Origin: Mallotus nudiflorus | Taxonomy: Eukaryota > Streptophyta > Magnoliopsida > Malpighiales > Euphorbiaceae | Assembly: GCA_947683625.1 (NCBI GenBank) | Contig: CANTUR010000639.1 | Location: 248,001 to 312,000 of the forward strand | DNA: 64,000 nucleotides | Direction of reading: 5' to 3' | Part shown: positions 11,990 through 23,307 of the stretch, in pieces | Layout of the letters: every line of letters starts with the position of its first letter | How positions within the stretch are numbered: the first letter of the stretch is position 1 | The notes under the pieces: model-generated | The model's database searches: none | What the model was told of the DNA's origin: nothing | The model's input: only the letters and a program-made list of their open reading frames with translations | Made by a program: the position numbers and the translations under genes

Positions 11990-12402
11990 AGTTGGTTTTG
12001 TTTTGAGAAATGCTGAAGGTTCCTTGATTGCTTATTGCTCGAAAACTGTGGAAGGCACTGTCAACTCTAAGGAGGTTGTGGTATTAATTAAGTTTGTGTG
12101 AAGCTATCAAGTGGGTTATCGGTTAGTAGTATGTTTATGTGATTTTTGAAATTGATGCTAAATTGGTTCCTGATGCAATCAATAACAGAAGTGCAAACAT
12201 ATCAGAATTTGGTTTATTGATCCAAAAATGCAAGCAGCTGCTATCTTCAAGTAGAACTTTTTCAGTTTCTTTTATTAATAGACAAGCTGATGTTGTTGCT
12301 CATAGTTTAGTTAGGATAGCACGTTTTTATGCTAGTCTACATGTATGGTACTCTCCACCAGAGTTTTTGCGAGGAGCAATTGCTGTTGATGCTTTTCGTT
12401 AA
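11990..12402 (+). pseudogene. LINE RNase H domain (RVT_3 type)
   Basis: Reads GFVLRNAEGSLIAYCSK, then EIDAKLVPDAIN and a C-terminal RQADVVAHSLVRIA block (12139-12402). This is the RNase H-like tail of plant L1 elements, with the Asp of the EIDAK and ADVVAH motifs kept. The join between its halves is broken by a stop near 12100. Confidence 0.75.
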
Positions 12403-12542
12403 TGAATTTTGTTTTCTTTTGTTTAAAAAAAAAATTAAAATCAATATTATAGTAGCCGAAACTTGAGTAGTCCAATGATGTAGCTCATTTCAAGGCATGT
12501 AAAGATTAAAAGTTCAATTTTTATCTCCTTCTTTCCTAGTTA

Positions 12543-13127
12543 GGGTATGTTTAGATGAGAGTTAAAGGGGATTAAATGTTATTCCTGTAATACATTAACC
12601 GTCTTTACCCTTATTTGGTAAACTTTAAAAGCCCAGAGTTAACATTTAACCCCCTTAATGATTAAACTCATTTATATGTATTTTTATTAATTTAGTTGAG
12701 AATATGTTAACAGTATGTAACATCAAAAACATACTTTTAAAAGAGCACTCTTTATTTTTTTTATTTCTCTATCTTCATCATATTATTTTAACTTTTTTCC
12801 TGTATCAAAAACTTACTAATTAAATCTACAAAAAATGTATAAATCAATTTAAATTTTTATTATAATATTTATGCATATGAATATATTATTTAAATAATTA
12901 TATAAATATTCAAAAATTTAAATGATTATTTATTTATTTTTAAATATTTAATAATAAACTTAATCAATTATATAATTTTTTTCTTAAAAAATATCATATT
13001 ACAATTTATCAGTTATCATTCATTTACCAAAAAAGATTAAAAGTTTAATCATTACACGTATAATTATTACTCCCTTAACAGTTACACATATTATATCCTA
13101 TTTTTTAACTCCAATTCAAACACACAC
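12543..13127. mobile_element. Tourist-like (PIF/Harbinger) MITE
   Basis: Flanked by TTA at 12540-12542 and 13128-13130. Ends are imperfect inverted repeats of about 24 bp: GGGTATGTTTAGATGAGAG on the left, and GTGTGTGTTTGAATTGGAG as the reverse complement of the right. It is 585 bp, AT-rich and non-coding. It lies about 370 bp upstream of the cellulase start codon and may sit in the promoter. Confidence 0.65.
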
Positions 13128-13439
13128 TTAAAAAAAATAAATATTATAGTTTCAAACTAAAAGTAAATATATTATATGGGGGGGTACAATTGGTTGAAGA
13201 GGTAAAAAGAACACAAAAATTAATTTCATAGTGGCAGAATTTGAATTTGGTACACGTAAGACGCTTGCCCAAATTAGCATAGCAAAATATCAACAAACCG
13301 TTGCATAAATTACGGTAAGAACGTAAGAGAAGAAAGCGAAAGGTTTTCACATTCTCATGTGGAAGGAAAGTCATATGCATGTGCCGCATTTTGTACACTA
13401 ACACTATACACCATCACCATTTTCAAAGCACAGACACAT

Positions 13440-13462
13440 CTTCTTCTTCTTCTTCTTCTTCT
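13440..13462 (+). repeat. (CTT)n tract in probable 5' UTR
   Basis: About seven CTT repeats, 40 bp before the start codon of the GH9 gene. CT-rich leaders are common in plant mRNAs. I could not choose a TATA box with confidence. Confidence 0.6.
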
Positions 13463-13500
13463 CTTCCTGTTTCCAATTTTCAGGAGGGAAACACATTTTA

Positions 13501-16500
13501 ATGGAGAAGAAGAAGAATCTTGATCATCTAAACAACCCAAAATGCTTACATTGTTTTTGTACTCTTCTCTTAACCATCTTAACCCTTTTCACTGCTGCAA
13601 ATTCCGTTTCTTTCGATTATGCTGATGCATTAACAAAGAGCCTCCTCTACTTCGAAGCGCAGAGGTCTGGCCGCTTACCTTACAATCAGCGTGTCTCCTG
13701 GCGTGACCATTCAGGCCTAACTGATGGCTTAGAACAAGGAGTGAGTTAGTATATTATATTACTGCTGCATAATTTTTTATTTATATATACATCATCATCT
13801 TGTGTGGTTGATACTGATGAACTGGTTTAAATATTTGTGGGTATGTAGGTGGACTTAGTAGGAGGATATTATGATGCAGGGGACCATGTGAAATTTGGGT
13901 TACCAATGGCATTTACCATTACAATGCTTTCTTGGGGAGTAATAGAATTTCGAGATCAGATCGCTCGTGCCGGTGAATTGGAACACGCATTAGAAGCTAT
14001 TAAATGGGGCACTGATTATTTCATCAAAGCACATACCAGCCCAAATGTGCTGTGGGCAGAGGTATTTCGCTGGCATTTTTAACCAAGTTTCAATTTATTC
14101 TTTTTTTTTTGTGTGCTATTCTTGCAATGAATTAGTACGTTGGGGAGATTTCAAATTTTAAATCAATTTACAGGTGGGTGATGGTGACACTGACCATTAC
14201 TGCTGGCAACGGCCGGAGGACATGACCACATCACGGCAAGCCTACAAGATTGATGAGAACAATCCTGGGTCGGATCTTGCCGGCGAGACTGCGGCTGCTA
14301 TGGCTGCAGCTTCAATAGTGTTTAGAAGAACAAACCCACATTACGCTCACCTGCTTTTGCACCATGCTCAACAGGTAATTGCTAAAGCTCCTAGTCAAAT
14401 TAGGGTCAATAAAATGAGATCTGGTGGGGCTATGTCTCTGCTTAGTCCACAAAATTAGTCATTATTATATAAATTAGTGGCACAATTAGAGGGTCACTTT
14501 TATAGTTTTTTCTTTTGTACTAAAAAAAAAAAGTGTCATTAACATTTTTGCTTTAATGGGTTTAGCGCACCAATAATAGTTGGTGATGTTGTATGTGTTT
14601 TATTTTTGGTGCAGTTGTTTGAATTTGGAGATAAGTATAGAGGTAAATATGATGGGAGTGTCGATGTGGTGAAGAACTTTTATGCGTCGGTGAGTGGGTA
14701 CATGGATGAGTTGTTGTGGGGTGCGATGTGGCTATACAGAGCCACCGACAATGAGGAGTACTTGAAATACGTTATTAGCAAAGCTCATTGTTTTGGAGGG
14801 ATCGGTTGGGCCATAACAGAGTTCAGCTGGGATGTTAAGTATGCTGGCCTTCAAATAATGGTTTCAAAGGTGAAGTTCTCTTTTTTATTATTATTACCTC
14901 TATTTCTTGGATGTTTTGCTCTTCTCTTTTACCTGAAAAATTCACTAGTCTACTATTGTTCCATATCTTTATTGGATTTGCCTTTTGCCCGCAATTCAAA
15001 CATGGAATGATATTGTGGTTTAGCTTTAAATCATGCTTTTTAATTTTCAACTTTCTTATAAAAGCTTATGACATGAAGTAAGCCCTAATTAAGGTATATA
15101 TACCACCCAGTCCTACCATTTCTCTAGGACATTTTAAAGATTTTTTTTTTAAAAAAAGGTTATCTTGAAGCATAAAAACATGTGCAACTGATGCTTTGCG
15201 TGTCGGTTCTACTGCAGAGTAAAAGCTAATCATGCATTGTGATCGATTTACTATTCTAACGCTACCGCTATGTTTGGAACAGTGAAAAAGTAGAAAAGAG
15301 AAGAAAGAGAATTGAGAGAAAAATATGAAAAAAATAATTTTTTTATTTAGATTTAAAGAAAAATAATATAAAAATGAAAGAAAGTTATGATATTTTTTTT
15401 ATTGGAAAGATAAAATATTTTAAAAAAATAAATACATAATATATTTATCATTATACTTATGTACTAAAATAATGAGTGAAAAGATAAATTATAAAATAAG
15501 GGTAAAATTGTAAAATGAAAATAAATAATAAAATTTTTCTCTATTTTTTTCATATTTTATCTTCAATTTAGAGAGATAATATAGGGTGAAAAATAAAATC
15601 AACTTTCTTTCCTTTTTAAATTTTTTCTTCCATTTTAAATAAAATAAAATGATTTTCCTCTATAATTTTTCTCATCTTTTTTCTATCCTTCCCATTTTCC
15701 TTCCATTCCAAACATAGTGCATGTTTAGGAGGGAGGAAAGGGCTGGGAAGGAAAAAAAGAAAGTAGGAAGATTTTTTTTTCTATAGTTTATTTTTATATT
15801 AGAATAAAAGGAAAATAATATAAAAAAATAAATTCATCTTTTTTTTTTTAATTTAAGAGCTAATATATGTGTGATATATTTACTATCGTACTCTTATAAT
15901 AAAAATTATGTAAGTGTTAAAATAAATAAAAGTAAAATAGTAAAATTAGTTATTAAAGTAAATTTTTTACTCGGTCTCTTTCATCCTTTTTTTTTCCCTG
16001 TTGGAATGATGGTTGAGAGTTTTATTTTTCTTGTTATTTTCCCTCCAATTCCAAATAAGAAAAAACAACTTTCTTTCCTCTTTCAAATTTTCCAATTTCA
16101 AACATTGTGTACTGATTCAACCGTGAAGTATTTATTTTATAAAATAATAAGTAATAGATGAGGATTCAGTACATACATGTCAGTTAACAGAAAGTGTCAC
16201 TAGTGATTTTGGATTACTACTCCCAAAGAGGAGCTGCAAATCTTCGGTGATTTGGGTTTTTTTCCCATTTAGGTAGGACCTGTCTCTTTATGTTGATGGG
16301 TCCCAACACACAAAACTAATTGAATGGACACAGCTCTTTCTTTCATTAATGGCCTTATGGGGTGTAGTCTGTTGGGTGAGGCACAAATGCACAAAGGTTG
16401 TTGTTGTTAATCTCTGTAGGAGACCCACATATCTGCATGCTTTACTACTGTGCTGGGCCACTTTTATTGCAGTAAAATCTCTCTTTCAAATTCAATGGAC

Positions 16501-17882
16501 GCTCGTTTTTGCACGAAAAAGAACAAAACAATGAATGAAGGATCTTAAGGGTTTTAATCTCATGAGATTGAATAGGACAGATGAGGGGCACATGCAAAAG
16601 AAGGGTATGCATGCGTAGTAACTGCACTCATTTTTTGGCTTTTGATGGTTAGATATTATATAGTTTTTGATGAGCTCATGAGATGGCTTGATTTATTTCT
16701 TTTTCCTTGCTTTCATGTCCATCAACTGATTACACATCACATAATAGCTTAGCCAATCTCACGCAAACACAGAGTTTTATCCTCTTTTCCTGTTTTGATT
16801 TTTTCTTTCTAAAAAACTGAATTGAAAATTATTATTATTTTTACATTACCTCACCGTACATTGTCCAGGCTACAATTGTCACTTTTACTCATTCAAAAAT
16901 AAAACAGTAAAAAATGGTTAAATTATAAAACAGCATTTTGAAAAACCAGAAATAAATAATACATAAATCATGTTATAAAATGCGATTTTTCAATTTTGGC
17001 ATATAAGTGATTAATTTCTGTTAAACTAGATACAATATATGCAATTTAATATATGATTTTCATTTATTATTAAAAGATAGTTTATTTTTTACGATTTTTT
17101 TTTAAATTGTCGTATTAACATGTAACACTGATAACTTTATTCAAAATTATTTAGTCATTTAGATAAACAAAACAATAATTTGCTTGTCCTGATTATTGTT
17201 TTCTTATTAATCATTTTAATTGCAGTTGCTTATGGATGAAAAGCACAAGGAGCATGTTCAAATAGTAGAGCAATACCAAGCAAAGGCTGAGTACTACATA
17301 TGCTCGTGCCTTAACAAAAACAATGGTAGCAACAATGTGGAACGTACTCCAGCAGGACTCCTACACATCCGACAATGGAATAACATGCAGTACGTTTCCA
17401 CGGCCGCATTTCTTCTGACTATATACTCCGATTTCCTACGAAGCTCGAATCGAAAGCTCGAGTGTCATGGAGGATTAGTAGATCATGAAGAGATCCTGAA
17501 TTTTGCCAAATCTCAAGTTGATTATATACTAGGTTCAAACCCCATGAACATGAGTTACTTAGTAGGCTATGGTCCTAAGTACCCAACAAAGGTGCATCAT
17601 AGAGGAGCCTCAATTGTGTCATACAGAGAGAATAAAGGGTTCATTGGGTGCACACAAGGGTATGATAATTGGTATAGTAGGGAAGAGCAGAACCCTAATG
17701 TTTTAGTTGGGGCATTGGTTGGAGGACCAGATTGCCAAGATAATTTCACAGACCAAAGAGGAAATTATATGCAGACTGAGGCCTGCACCTATAATACAGC
17801 ACCATTAGTAGGAGTTTTTTCAAAGTTTTTAGAAATGGAGGACCATAAGGTAAAAAGTCAGCCTTTGGTTGCCTCATATTAG
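13501..17882 (+). CDS. GH9 endo-beta-1,4-glucanase, five exons, 521 aa
   Basis: Secreted cellulase of glycoside hydrolase family 9, expected to cut beta-1,4-glucan in the cell wall. I join exons 13501-13740, 13849-14061, 14174-14374, 14615-14869 and 17226-17882. All introns are GT-AG and phase 0. Residues 1 to about 35 form a signal peptide with a hydrophobic core (LLLTILTLFTAANS), and the mature protein starts near FDYADAL. DAGD at 89-92 holds the two catalytic-site Asp, YPTKVHHRGAS at 422-432 the His signature, and TEACTYNTAPLVG includes the acid Glu at 488. Length and lack of a membrane anchor or C-terminal CBM49 fit plant class B. No stop or frameshift is seen. Intron 4 is long (2,356 bp) and carries MITEs. 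Confidence 0.93.
15268..15717. mobile_element. MITE 1 in intron 4 of the GH9 gene
   Basis: Starts CTATGTTTGGAAC and ends TTCCAAACATAG, a perfect 12-bp terminal inverted repeat. Inside it is AT-rich, with a purine-rich left half and pyrimidine-rich right half that would pair. No transposase and no certain target duplication. Confidence 0.65.
15721..16110. mobile_element. MITE 2, related and adjacent to MITE 1
   Basis: Starts ATGTTTAGGAGGGAGG and ends near TTTCAAACATTGT. The order of internal motifs (GAAAGGAAAAAA-type left half, TAAAATAGTAAAATTAGT middle, CAACTTTCTTTCCT right half) follows MITE 1. The ends are more decayed, so it is probably an older family member next to MITE 1. Confidence 0.5.
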
Positions 17883-19084
17883 AAAAATATAATAGAATAT
17901 ATTGAGCTTTGAATATGGTTATACATGAGTGGTGTTTTTTGGGTGGCTGAACACTAAGGTGTTTAAGCCTTTTTCGTGCCTTCAATTTTTTCTCTCTTCC
18001 TTTTGGATTATAATGTTTATAATATTATAGTATAAAATTTCAGCATTATTGCCTAATTGTTTGCCTTATTTATTTATTTATTCATTTATTTGTATTACTT
18101 GTTCTAAAACAATAAATAGTAAATTGTGATTGATGAAAAAATTCTTGAATCAAATGAGGTTAAGGAAACCAAATAAATGACACTAACTAAAAAGTAATAT
18201 ATATTTTGTTCAATGAAATTATAAATTTTGTTTCTAGTATTCTGCAGTCATAATGTATCTGACTAATTGATAGTTCGAGTAAGTGGATTTATAATGGGGG
18301 TAAAACTTTTTCGACATATATTTTAACCTTTAAAAGTGATTTAGTGTTTATTTTTTTAAAGCTATTATGCGATGTAGAATTTAAATCCTACCCAAAAAGG
18401 TGATTTTTTTGTTAAACACACCATTAAAAGTAATTATCCATCTAGCATTCCCAAAATTGTGCCTAAACTACTCAAATTAATATAATTAACATGTTAATTC
18501 TTTTAATCAGAATCATTTTGAAAGTAAAAATTAGTGAATCAATGATGTTTTGTAAAGAAAAATATGTTTTATATGCATTATATGATTCTATAAGTACTGC
18601 AAAATCAATGATGCAATTGTCAATCCAATCCATTTTGAAGCAAGTGAGAAAATATATACTTCACCTAGACTGACTTCCTTAGAAAAGCACAAATCTAACA
18701 CTTGTAACAAACACACCAGTTGAGTAACAGAATTCAAAGTTCGAACAAAGAAAAATCTGACATGCAATGACAATCTGCAAGCATCCATGCTTAGTCATGA
18801 TTCTAAGCCTAGCAATTCAGGAAAGAAATGAAAAAATAAAAAGAAGTCTATATATGTTAATGAAACTAATTAAAACACAATTAAAGTCAGCGTCAACATA
18901 TCTACACTAGTACACTCAAGCGAACATCAAATAGGAGCAATTTATTTATTAATTTTTGGGTTAAAGTATAAAATTTTTTATATTCCATTGAAGCAGATAA
19001 CAAAGGACAAATTCAAAGGACTGATTAGCATAAACCACAGAGCTACATGCAACAAACATCCAAAGTAACTATGCTCGCACATAG
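17883..19084. other. 3' flank of the GH9 gene, no further gene seen
   Basis: Likely carries the cellulase 3' UTR: AATAAATAG occurs at about 18110 and ATAATATTATAG at about 18020. The remainder up to the MULE is AT-rich with a TTTA repeat near 18065. Frames at 18491-18788 show no recognisable domain. Confidence 0.5.
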
Positions 19085-19093
19085 CCAATTCCA

Positions 19094-19250
19094 TGGTTTA
19101 AGTGGCAATTTACCCCTCGAACTATCACCCGATGTGCAATTAGGCCCAAAATTAACTTTCTGGCCTATTAAACCCATACAAATCCCAAATTTCGCTATTT
19201 GGCCCCTAATTCAGGCCTGACCCATCGCATGTCATACAAAATCCTCAATA
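19094..19250 (+). repeat. MULE left terminal inverted repeat
   Basis: Pairs with 34405-34557. Matching blocks include ATGTGCAATTAGGCCC, GGCCTATTAAACCCATAC, AAATCCCAAATTT and GGCCCCTAATTCA. Confidence 0.85.
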
Positions 19251-19452
19251 AAAATAAAAAAAATTAGTTCGTTAGGTTAAAAGTGGGAAAAATAATTTTT
19301 AACAAACAGAAAACCCTTAACCAAAAAATCCCTAATTTGCTAGTGTAAATCCCTAATCTGCAAACTCCCCCTAAATCCCTAATGTTCACATCTAATTCGT
19401 CTTCTTCTCATCCTCCACTTTCAGCTAGCTCGGAGTCATCTTTGATACCCTA

Positions 19453-19852
19453 TATGATGGTCCAACGAAGTGTTGCTTCTGTTACGATGTCGCTCGCTTG
19501 TTCGTTTCATGGAGTAAGATGAATCCAGTGCAAAGATTTTTTGCTTGCCCAAATATGGTGAAGAAGGTGAGTGTTAATTAATTTATATTTTCTTTGGTGC
19601 TATGATGTTAAATGTGGTTTAATTTCTATTTACTTTCAGGTAAGTAGATGCAAGTACTGGGAACGATTTGATGTTGAGTTTCCAAGGAGGGCTATTGAAG
19701 TTATAAACAATCTAAAGGTGGAGGTGCATTATTATAGAGAACGAAGCAGTTGTGTTGGTAGGGAAGTTAATTTGGGTGGAAATTTATGGGAAATGCGATT
19801 GTTAGAAGTGGAGGCCGAAATGAAAGCTAGGAAGGAGGAAGTTGATCACTGA
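19453..19852 (+). CDS. GRF-type zinc-finger protein carried by the MULE (partial)
   Basis: Two exons: 19453-19566 (donor AAG/GTGAGT) and 19640-19852 (acceptor TTTCAG). The joined frame gives a zf-GRF pattern: a Cys cluster (KCCFCYDVARLFVSW), NPVQRFFACPN, then RCKYWERFD across the splice. In the family Cys residues bind zinc and the R-F pair lies near the third Cys. The C-terminal half is charged and helical (LLEVEAEMKARKEE), possibly a coiled coil. Upstream, a Ser-rich reading (SNSSSSHPPLSASSESS) from ATG at 19382 is in another frame, so the start is uncertain and a one-base shift may have broken the gene. It lies inside the MULE beside the left TIR. Confidence 0.6.
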
Positions 19853-20689
19853 AAAATGCTTGAAGGTCATCATTGTCATCATCAGCAATTTGTAATAAAG
19901 ACATGGCTCTGAAGATGTTGTGCTTTGTGATTATGTTTTATGTTGTGTGGGTAGCAATAGGGAAGTAGTGTTTTAGGAAAGTAATGTTTTAGGAAAGTAG
20001 TGTTTTAGGGAATTAGTGCTTTAGGGAAGTAGTGTAACAGGGAATGAGTGTTTTGGGCAAGTGTTCTTGGAATTTTGGCAAAAAAATATCATGATCCGAT
20101 GGTTTTATTTTGCAGGGTCTGAGATTTGAAAAATGACTATATTTTGTGTTTAAAACAGAATTGATGTCAAAACAATGTTTTGAAGATTACCAGGAATTAA
20201 AGGAACTTGTGTTTATTGAGCTCCATTTGTTCTTATTGAGCAGATGTGTATATTTAATTGGAAAAATTGTGCTTGAAAGAGACCTAATACATAGTGAAAA
20301 AAAAACTCTTCAAATGAAAACATATGACAGGCCTTGACAGTGAATGGCAAAAAAAATAAATGGACAGGAGTTTGCATAAAATAATTAAAAAGAAATAATG
20401 AACATATAAATATAAAAACTAATTGCAATATTAAACTTCCATAGACATGAGTTTGCCATATACATGTGTAAGCGTAATAATTTTTGCAAAAAAACCCCTT
20501 ATGTTGCACAAAGTTCACTTGTTTTGCACATTATCTAAAAGCATCACTTTTATGCATAATAACCACCTATGTAACATTCACAAAACACTGCAGTTATTAA
20601 ATAAATAAAGTCTGTAGTGGCAAAAGTTAATTTTGTAGTATCTAATTAAAACATTTTTCTGCAAATTACAATAACAACAAAAAATATTA

Positions 20690-21889
20690 TATGTGCTGCT
20701 GAATATCTATCATGTTGGAGGTGGTCAACCTACTTGTGAATCATTGACTAATTGGCTACTAGATTGTGAGCTGCTTCCTTTAATAGTATTTTCATCTCTT
20801 CCTCTTTTTAATGCTCTTGCTTTACTTGCTGCTGCTGCTTGTAAATTTCATGTCGTTACTATATCTGATCCATCCCATCTCAAACCTGGTGCTTGAAATC
20901 GACTATAAATAAGGTTCCCTTGGCAAGTCTGTGGTGGCTTCAACTGGCCGATTGTTCTTTAAGCTTCTTTGGTAATGGGATTGCTTGGTTTGTTTAACTT
21001 TTGCATGAATAACGAATGCTGCAAGGAAAAACATGCACAAAGTTAGCAACCACATAATAAAACTCAAAACTTGATAGTTACTATATAAAATAAAAATTTT
21101 ACATCAAAGCTTGTAGCTCCTTCTTTAATAACAATGCCTATAGGTGGCTTGATTGTTTTCCTTTTGCCTTTTCTAGTTGATGTTGATGTCTTGGAACTAA
21201 CATGTTCTTTGGTTTTTGTTGTCTTAGCACCAATTCTAACACCTACATCTTCATATATCTTTGTAACTCTACTATCTTCATGCTGCAAAATTTTCCATAA
21301 GCTTATAATTGTTATATTTCAACAAAGCTATACTAATCCTTACATAAAATGAACAACTAATCAGTTTGTAAACATACTACATTCAAAAACATTAATTATG
21401 TCCACAAATAAGCATTTTGCTTTGCATTCATACTTAAGATGACTCTGCTCTAGGTATTGGCTGTGAAGGATTACTCTGAGATGACTTTATAGGGAATGGA
21501 TTTGTTGCTTCATTTTATTTCTTACATGTCGCTTTATTGTGCCCAACTTCTTTGTACACACTATAAATAATGAAAGTCCCTCATCTTGATATTAATCCAG
21601 CCTTCTTAGGTTCATCTGGATATTTTCTTTATGTTGTCTTTAGTCTGCCTATTTTTTTCTTCTGTCTAGGTGGCTCAATGGGTGGCAATCCAATTTTTTT
21701 CCATAGTGTTGAACCATTCATTGGTGGCATAAGATGGGTATAAGTTTTGTCGTACGCATCCCTCTTGTACCATAAAGATACTTGGTCTTCTAACTTTAAC
21801 CCCAAATGATGTATTGCACAAAGCACATGTGGACATGGTATTCTTGAGATGTCCCAAGACCTGCAGCTATATGAATTTTTTTCCACTAC
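20690..21889 (-). pseudogene. MULE transposase C-terminal part: SWIM finger, zinc knuckle
   Basis: Minus-strand continuation of the transposase. The frame at 21886-21629 holds a SWIM-like finger (SCRSWDISRIPCPHVLCAI), needed in the family for DNA or metal binding. The first Cys of the CxC pair reads as Tyr (TAT for TGT). It is followed by the usual WYKRDAYDKTY and basic RQKKKIGRL stretch. About 21540-21580 encodes a CCHC knuckle (GHNKATC core). A basic tail (STRKGKRKTIKPPIGIVI) follows at 21288-21064. Frames change and stops occur, so no complete C-terminus is possible. Confidence 0.75.
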
Positions 21890-21943
21890 AACTACATGCT
21901 TGTCTTTGCCTTCACTAATCTCAAAACCACTACCTCCATTCCA

Positions 21944-23302
21944 TTACACAAGACAATTAAAAGCCCTCTCCATGTTCTTCTTAATTTTTTGAACACAACT
22001 TGAACTCAGCTCACTTGTCCAATTTTTTATGAAATTATGCTTGGACTTCAACCTGTTCATAATAGTAATTTTATTTGCTTCTAATATGTGAATAATGTGT
22101 GTAAAAAGTGCATCCAATATGACACTATTAAAGCTCTCACACATGTTATTATCGATCACATCACTTATTGGGGCAACACTTATGAATGCTCTTAACCATG
22201 TATGAGGTGGATAAACCAATAAATCTTGAACACATCCAAAAGCCATGTCATCCAACTCCTTTAAACTGTCCAAAAACATCTTATAATATGAACTCTTGGT
22301 TGCTTTCCAAAATTGCATTCTTAGCTCTATTCCTCGCCATTTTTTTTGCCAATTTGAGAAAATGTGCATTGCGCACCATCGATGCTCCACTTGTGAAAGA
22401 TGATGCTTTATAGCATACAATAACCCCTTTTGCATGTCTGTCACCACAGCCATGCTTGCCCCATCTGACAAGCCCAAATCTTCTTTTACCAATCCTATAA
22501 ACCAAAGCCAATTGTGCTTGTTTTCAACATGTACCACTACCCATGCAATTGGAAATTGCTGATTATTTCCATCATGTCCAACTGCATATAACAATTGCCT
22601 CCTACAATGAGTCTTGAGAAAGTAACCATCTAGTCCTATAATAGGCCTGCAACAAGCTTTCCACCCCTCCCTCATTGCATGAAAACAAATATAGAATTTG
22701 TCAAAGATATTTGAACCAGCTTGAGTCATCATAATGCATGTTGAACCAAAGTGTGTAGCTCTTATTTTCATAGCATAGTCTTGAAGTTGTGCATATTGCT
22801 GAATATAGTTACCTTGCAACTCAGTTAGGACTTTCTTGTTTGCTCTCTTTACCAAATGATAATTGATCTCAAAGTTAAGGTCTTCTTTTACTTTAGCTTG
22901 CTATTCAGTCACCTTTGTTGAAGGCTTTGCTTTAATTGTACTCTTGAAATAATGTGCAATAAATTTGCATGTGATTATTTTTCTCTTAAACTGCTTGACA
23001 TAAATATGTTTAGTATTATAATTTTTCACCTTGAAATCACCAGTTGCTTTTTCTTTACTTCCAAAGCACATCCAAGGGCAACCTCTATAAAAGCACACAC
23101 CCTCACCCGACCTGGTTCATTTTTTAAATAATTGATGTCAACCTGCCTTGCAATAGAGTATTTTATGCAAGCAAATTTGAACTCTTCGGCATCCTTAAAA
23201 ACCATGCCCACAATAAAAGTTGGAACATTCACACTTGCATTATAAAACATGTGTCGATTTCTTCTGCTTTTGATAATTTTGTTACCTTCCTCATTAGACT
23301 CC
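21944..23302 (-). pseudogene. MULE transposase core: MuDR DNA-binding and DDE domains
   Basis: From 23250 the frame encodes the MuDR-type N-terminal DNA-binding domain (FIVGMVFKDAEEFKFACIKY, then NEPGRVRV), which continues in another frame at 23098 as GCPWMCFGSKEK, so one frameshift lies near 23090. The catalytic domain is the 303-codon frame 22855-21944. Asp76 in GLDGYFLK (22628-22630), Asp140 in VTDMQKGL (22436-22438) and Glu240 in NNMCESFN (22136-22138) fit the DDE triad, and HRWCAMHIFSNW gives the conserved Cys-His insert. An in-frame stop lies before 22855. The gene once encoded an autonomous transposase but is now broken. Confidence 0.88.
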
Positions 23303-23307
23303 TCTTC

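Larger units (their letters stand above)
8857..12433 (+). mobile_element. 5'-truncated L1-type LINE, decayed
   Basis: Runs from the C-terminal part of an APE endonuclease through reverse transcriptase, a zf-RVT zinc-binding region and an RNase H domain, to a poly-A run at about 12425-12434. The domain order is that of plant L1-clade LINEs. The frame is broken by many stops and shifts, so no ORF exceeds about 100 codons. The sequence ATTAAAA occurs just before the start (8850-8856) and just after the A-run (12434-12440). It may be the target duplication, but it is low-complexity. Confidence 0.85.

Noticed and set aside
8850..12440. ATTAAAA on both sides of the LINE as a firm target duplication
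   Set aside because: Too short and low-complexity in AT-rich DNA to count as proof; kept only as a candidate.
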